Origin: Gonium pectorale
Lineage: Eukaryota > Chlorophyta > Chlorophyceae > Chlamydomonadales > Volvocaceae
Assembly (NCBI GenBank): GCA_001584585.1
Contig: LSYV01000008.1
Span: 485,338-523,679 of the forward strand
Length of the DNA: 38,342 nucleotides
Direction: 5' to 3'
Translations under genes and position numbers: made by a program
Shown here: positions 35,101 to 38,342 of the stretch, piece after piece
Numbering within the stretch: the first letter of the stretch is position 1
How the letters are laid out: each line of letters opens with the position of its first letter
Notes under the pieces: model-generated
Databases searched by the model: none
The model's input: the letters and a program-made list of their open reading frames with translations, nothing else
What the model was told of the DNA's origin: nothing

Positions 35101-36180
35101 GGACCAAAAGCGGCGTTTCATCGAACGCCCAACCAGGGACGGGACGGGACGGGAACGGGTGCGGCCAGCTTGTAGCTGATTGAGTGGGTACCAGCGGCGT
35201 CATCCAATGTGCACAGCAGATGGATGGGTGGCAGCTCGAATGTGTTGGAACCGCGCCTCGGGGGGGAGAGGCCCCGAACCAACGACGGAACAAACATTGG
35301 AACCCGTACTAGTTAAAAGGGGCAGGATAGCCATGGACACGCATTACGGCAAACGGCCCAACTGCTTGCAATGGCATTACTCTGCAATGGGGTGATCAGC
35401 ATTCAGTGGTTGGTCAGAAGGCGGCACCAACAACGCCTCTGCGGAAGGGTGGGGGAGCGGCCAAGAGAAGGCCAAAGGAACGCGCATCGCCCTAACAATC
35501 AACCGACCACCAGGTCCCCTGACAATGATCCGGACACGAAGAACCCGTTGAATCAGGCCAAACGGCCTGTGGCATGAGTGAACGTTGGACACGCACCATG
35601 CCATAGTGGCAGGCGAGCAGTACAGCGCCCGTGTCGCCAGACTAGAACAACGCCACGCGATGGAGTACTAAACAGAGGACGAGAGGGATCAGCGGAACGC
35701 CGGCAAAGTTTCCCGCATCTCTTGCCATAAAGTTCAGCAAATGCCAGAAGTTACACCACAAGCGCACCAAACCGATTCCCGGCATTATTACTATGTTGGA
35801 CCAGAAACAAGGGAGCGCCCCACCTCGCCGCATCAACGTTCGTCAAAGACGCCAGCAGGGCTGTGCAAGATTCCAAGCGAGCAAGCCATGTCGCGCCTGT
35901 AACTTGTGGAAGCCCAACTAGAAGCTCCTGCGCAGGGACAGTGCAGCTCTTGCTCGACCACTTCAAGTTAAAAATTATAGCGTCTGTGCGTTCGAACCTG
36001 CACAAGGTTAGGAAGTTGTGCTGGCGGACGTTCTTGGGTGTGTTGAGGCTGCGCTGCGCCGTCCGCTGGAGCCTGGACCACCACGTTCGGCTTCTCTGGC
36101 GGAGCTGGTCTCTTGGGTGGTGGAGGAGGTTCATTCTGCTCACTGCTGCTTATGCAGCAACCAAACAGACCTAAACCCAT
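26102..36180 (-). CDS. Large sensory (GAF-like) serine/threonine-type protein kinase
   Basis: Twenty exons, in phase throughout, give about 1614 residues: 36180-36004, 35927-35824, 35088-34875, 34633-34220, 33885-32917, 32672-32370, 31854-31684, 31536-31456, 31370-31304, 31104-30900, 30570-30504, 30342-29965, 29729-29561, 29246-29085, 28885-28821, 28623-28541, 28311-28290, 28047-28007, 27874-27790, 27169-26102. The start MGLGLFGCC suggests N-terminal acylation; an ATG 18 bases upstream is possible. Residues 60-300 and 304-790 look like two GAF-type sensory regions (LTNVDAASVALLVPG; LPIDWGCCAA). The kinase domain, about 910-1310, has IGRGGQGVVFRG, AAVKVI (K940), HCDLKPSNV (D1161), SDFGC (D1185), MAPE and DVYAFGIIMWE. 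The catalytic HRD is HCD. A long Ala-rich insert separates beta-3 from helix C. A disordered Ser/Ala/Pro tail of about 300 residues ends the protein. Substrate and ligand are unknown. The last exon might hide one more intron near 27115-27085. Confidence 0.9.
28290..28311 (-). other. 22-nt micro-exon in the kinase activation segment
   Basis: Between acceptor TTTGCAG and donor GTGAGT lie 22 bases that complete a Gly codon and encode TLTHMAP. The next exon opens with Glu, completing the conserved MAPE motif. Without it the kinase would lose frame and the APE motif, so it decides the gene model. Confidence 0.85.
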
Positions 36181-37805
36181 CAAGCGCAAGCCTGTCAAGT
36201 CAGAGGCTGGGGCGCGAGCAGACAGTGCATTGTGCTCTGCGTTGTGTGCAGCATTCCTTCAAAGCATGTCCTCAATAGGACAGCAAAGGTCAGCAATCCA
36301 TGACCAACTAACGTCGTACATCCGACGTATAGTATGCTTTAATATAGCAAGCGTAAATATACAGCACTCATGGAAATGTACGAAAGTCTTGTAGCTGTAA
36401 TCTGGCGCCATCTGGCGTGTCCGAACATGTGACCCGCAATACCGCATCAGGGGTGCTGAAGCAGAAGGACCAGGTGAGCTAAAAGCAAGGAGCAGATTGG
36501 TAGTGCAGACCCACCCTGCTCAATGAAACACCGGTTCACGCCATGTGCACTGGCTTCATGAATGCGCCACATGAAAGCGCAAATTCAAGTTCGTGCATAA
36601 AAGAATGGAGCGCTGCTAGCCCGGTTTTGCTCGTCCATTTGGATGGAGCAGCAGAAGATACAGCGCTGATGCATTATGCAAGCTCCTGGATGGTATATTT
36701 CAATCACTCTCGACCACTTCAACGTGGCACGCCTGACATAATTTTATCGCCCTCACTGTGAAGTTGTGCTCAACTGTGAGCTAGCTAAAATGTTATTTTA
36801 CAATTATCATTCAGTACCTAGATATGATATGCAGACACGTAAACCGTTTGCCCCATAGTGAAGCATCGTGTAACCAACCTTGCAGGCCCAAGCCCACTGA
36901 TGTCAAAGACTCAAAACAGGCATCTTCGTTGTTCGCCGTCATCCGTGGCTAATGTCCTCCGCTTGTCGCCGTCCGCCGGCGCGCCCCGTGGGTCAGCCCG
37001 CCTTAGTGTTAGGGTGAGTGCACGTCCGTCTGGGTAGGCCCGCGCTTGCGTTCTTGTCGGCCCGCATGTTGGAAGGGGTGGGTGCGCTTTCACACCACCG
37101 CCTCCCTTCGACGTGATACCAGCGCTTATGGTCGACGAAGGTAAGCTTCAGTATTGTTCGCTCGGCGCTGAAGTTTTACAGGTCGACAACAACTACGCCA
37201 AGACCACCGCAAGCTCTTCGATGTCCACGACGCGACCCGTTTCCTTTCTATTTCCCCACTTAGTCGGCTGGGCTGGAGGCGTCCGACTTGTGTCAACGTG
37301 TGTCAAAAGAAGAGAAATGTGCAGAGAAAGAGGTCCGCTGGAGTCGCACCAAAGGACTGGCCAAGCAGCTGCGTCCTGCGTGGGCCAGGCTGTAGAGAGC
37401 TGAGCGAGAAATCCGTTGTGGTGTGCTCTTCCTGGAACCCAGAGATCATCAAGAGGCTACTGATTCGAAAGACGTCACAGGCCCATACCTCTGGGCGACA
37501 CTGCTTGTTTCGCAGAGCCCATTACGACAAGGGCCGTTCAAGGGCTTATGGCGGGGGCCAAGGGACAAAGGAAACGCGCACGCACACCTCGGGTGGAAGT
37601 TGACCCATGCAACTGAAGTAGTTGACCGGTCTCAAGTTTTGTTCCCAAATTTGAGCGTTTCCATTTTTCAAGTTTTGTGCTATAGCGTGCGGGGCAAGGT
37701 CTAAGGGTCTGCGATGGGATCTGATGTGGCAATAGACGTGCTTATGGGACGCTAGCAATGTTTGCCTGGGAGACGATCCCGGGCATTTGGGGGTGGCTAC
37801 ACTTA
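36181..37805. other. Region upstream of the kinase gene
   Basis: No coding exon was recognised. The first few hundred bases are less GC-rich, with TATA-like runs at about 36330-36360 (minus strand) that could serve the kinase promoter 150-180 bases from its ATG. Open frames at 37113-37403 (plus) and 37546-37908 (minus) have no recognisable family. The second overlaps the dispersed repeat. Confidence 0.4.
37306..37335 (-). repeat. Dispersed repeat element, partial copy C
   Basis: AGAGAAATGTGCAGAGAAAG followed by AGG closely matches AGAGAAATCTGCAGAGAAAG followed by AGG at 37815-37837, in the same orientation. It is a short relic, possibly a local duplication. Confidence 0.5.
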
Positions 37806-37811
37806 CAGGAT

Positions 37812-37900
37812 AAAAGAGAAATCTGCAGAGAAAGAGGGAGCCCGCCTCAACGGTCATACACGCCCGAAGGCGCGACGTTTCCAATAGGGCGGGCAGGAGG
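37812..37900 (-). repeat. Dispersed repeat element, partial copy D
   Basis: The reverse complement aligns with 15561-15650 over about 90 bases, including GGAAACG, CCTTCGGG and GGCTCCCTCTT. Its core also recurs at 23405-23445. The minus-strand reading EAGSLFL is shared with the 15.6-kb copy, but no longer protein similarity follows. Confidence 0.6.
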
Positions 37901-38030
37901 GTGGGCATCCCCGTCTGGATTCGCCCTGTGCACTGTCACCCCTCTGGATTCAAAACGGTTGTCGGCGGCTTCGGATTCGTCTTTGGGGGATCCGAACGCG
38001 TGGTTGTTGGATTGGGATTCACCCGGGTGG

Positions 38031-38290
38031 ATTCGTGCAGCGCAGGGGTGGATTCGGATTCGTGCTCGTTGGATTCGCAGCGCTGAGCGACGGATTGGGA
38101 TTCACCCGGGCGGATTCGTGCAGCGCAGGGGTGGATTCGGATTCGCGCTCGTTGGATTCGCAGCGCTGAGCGACGGATTCGTTTGCCGCGGAGCTGGATT
38201 CGTGCAGCGCAGGGGTGGATTCGGATTCGCGCTCGTTGGATTCGCAGCGCTGAGCGACGGATTCGTTTGCAGCGGAGCTGGATTCGCAAG
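38031..38290. repeat. Approximately 84-bp minisatellite rich in GGATTCG
   Basis: Three tandem units start near 38031, 38114 and 38199. Each contains GGATTCGTGCAGCGCAGGGG and GGATTCGCAGCGCTGAGCGA. The first has an alternative end (GGGATTCACCCGGG). A 7-bp GGATTCG subrepeat recurs inside and extends left to about 37975. Two minus-strand frames stay open across the array (reading NESVAQRCESNERESES and NPNPSLSAANPTS repeats), but no gene features support translation. Confidence 0.92.
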
Positions 38291-38342
38291 CGCACAACGC
38301 AACTTACACGCACCCCAGGGAAGTGGCCGGTGCCCTCCAGAA

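Overview
The window looks like nuclear DNA from a green alga of the Chlamydomonas/Volvox group (Chlamydomonadales). It is GC-rich. Genes are broken into many short exons with GT-AG introns. One gene carries a pherophorin domain with a Pro/Ser linker, a volvocine hallmark. An interstitial block of CCCTAAAA units matches the Chlamydomonas-type telomere repeat (TTTTAGGG). Two further genes are of types I associate with volvocine genomes: an F-box-like/ankyrin protein with 'GCPW' repeats, and a large kinase with sensory N-terminal regions.

All five recognised genes lie on the minus strand. From high to low coordinates they are: (1) a 20-exon sensory protein kinase (36180 to 26102, about 1614 residues); (2) a secreted pherophorin-domain protein with a duplicated N-terminal module (22568 to 17362, about 735 residues); (3) a complete mitochondrial stomatin-like protein 2 gene (15015 to 10212, 10 exons, 483 residues); (4) a degraded ankyrin-repeat gene with at least two frame breaks (8841 to about 5495); and (5) the first two exons of a predicted membrane protein (2215 to 526) that probably continues outside the window. 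I rebuilt exons by reading minus-strand frames, splice sites and intron phases. The kinase and stomatin models stay in phase across every junction. The pherophorin model has one uncertain junction.

Between and inside the genes is much repeat DNA: a 200-bp hexamer array at the left edge, a 12-bp in-frame minisatellite in the membrane-protein gene, CA microsatellites, a 46-bp minisatellite with an inverted leading copy inside the ankyrin pseudogene, telomere-type repeats in a pherophorin intron, partial copies of a dispersed element, and an approximately 84-bp minisatellite at the right edge. A DNA-level copy of the terminal exon of the stomatin gene, with part of its upstream intron, sits about 6.5 kb away at 3830-4165.

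The genes do not form an operon-like unit. Their products act in different places: mitochondrial inner membrane, extracellular matrix, and probably membrane-tethered signalling. I found no defence system, CRISPR array or recognisable RNA gene. The most unusual items are the duplicated pherophorin N-terminal module, the kinase architecture, the duplicated stomatin exon and the internal telomere repeat.
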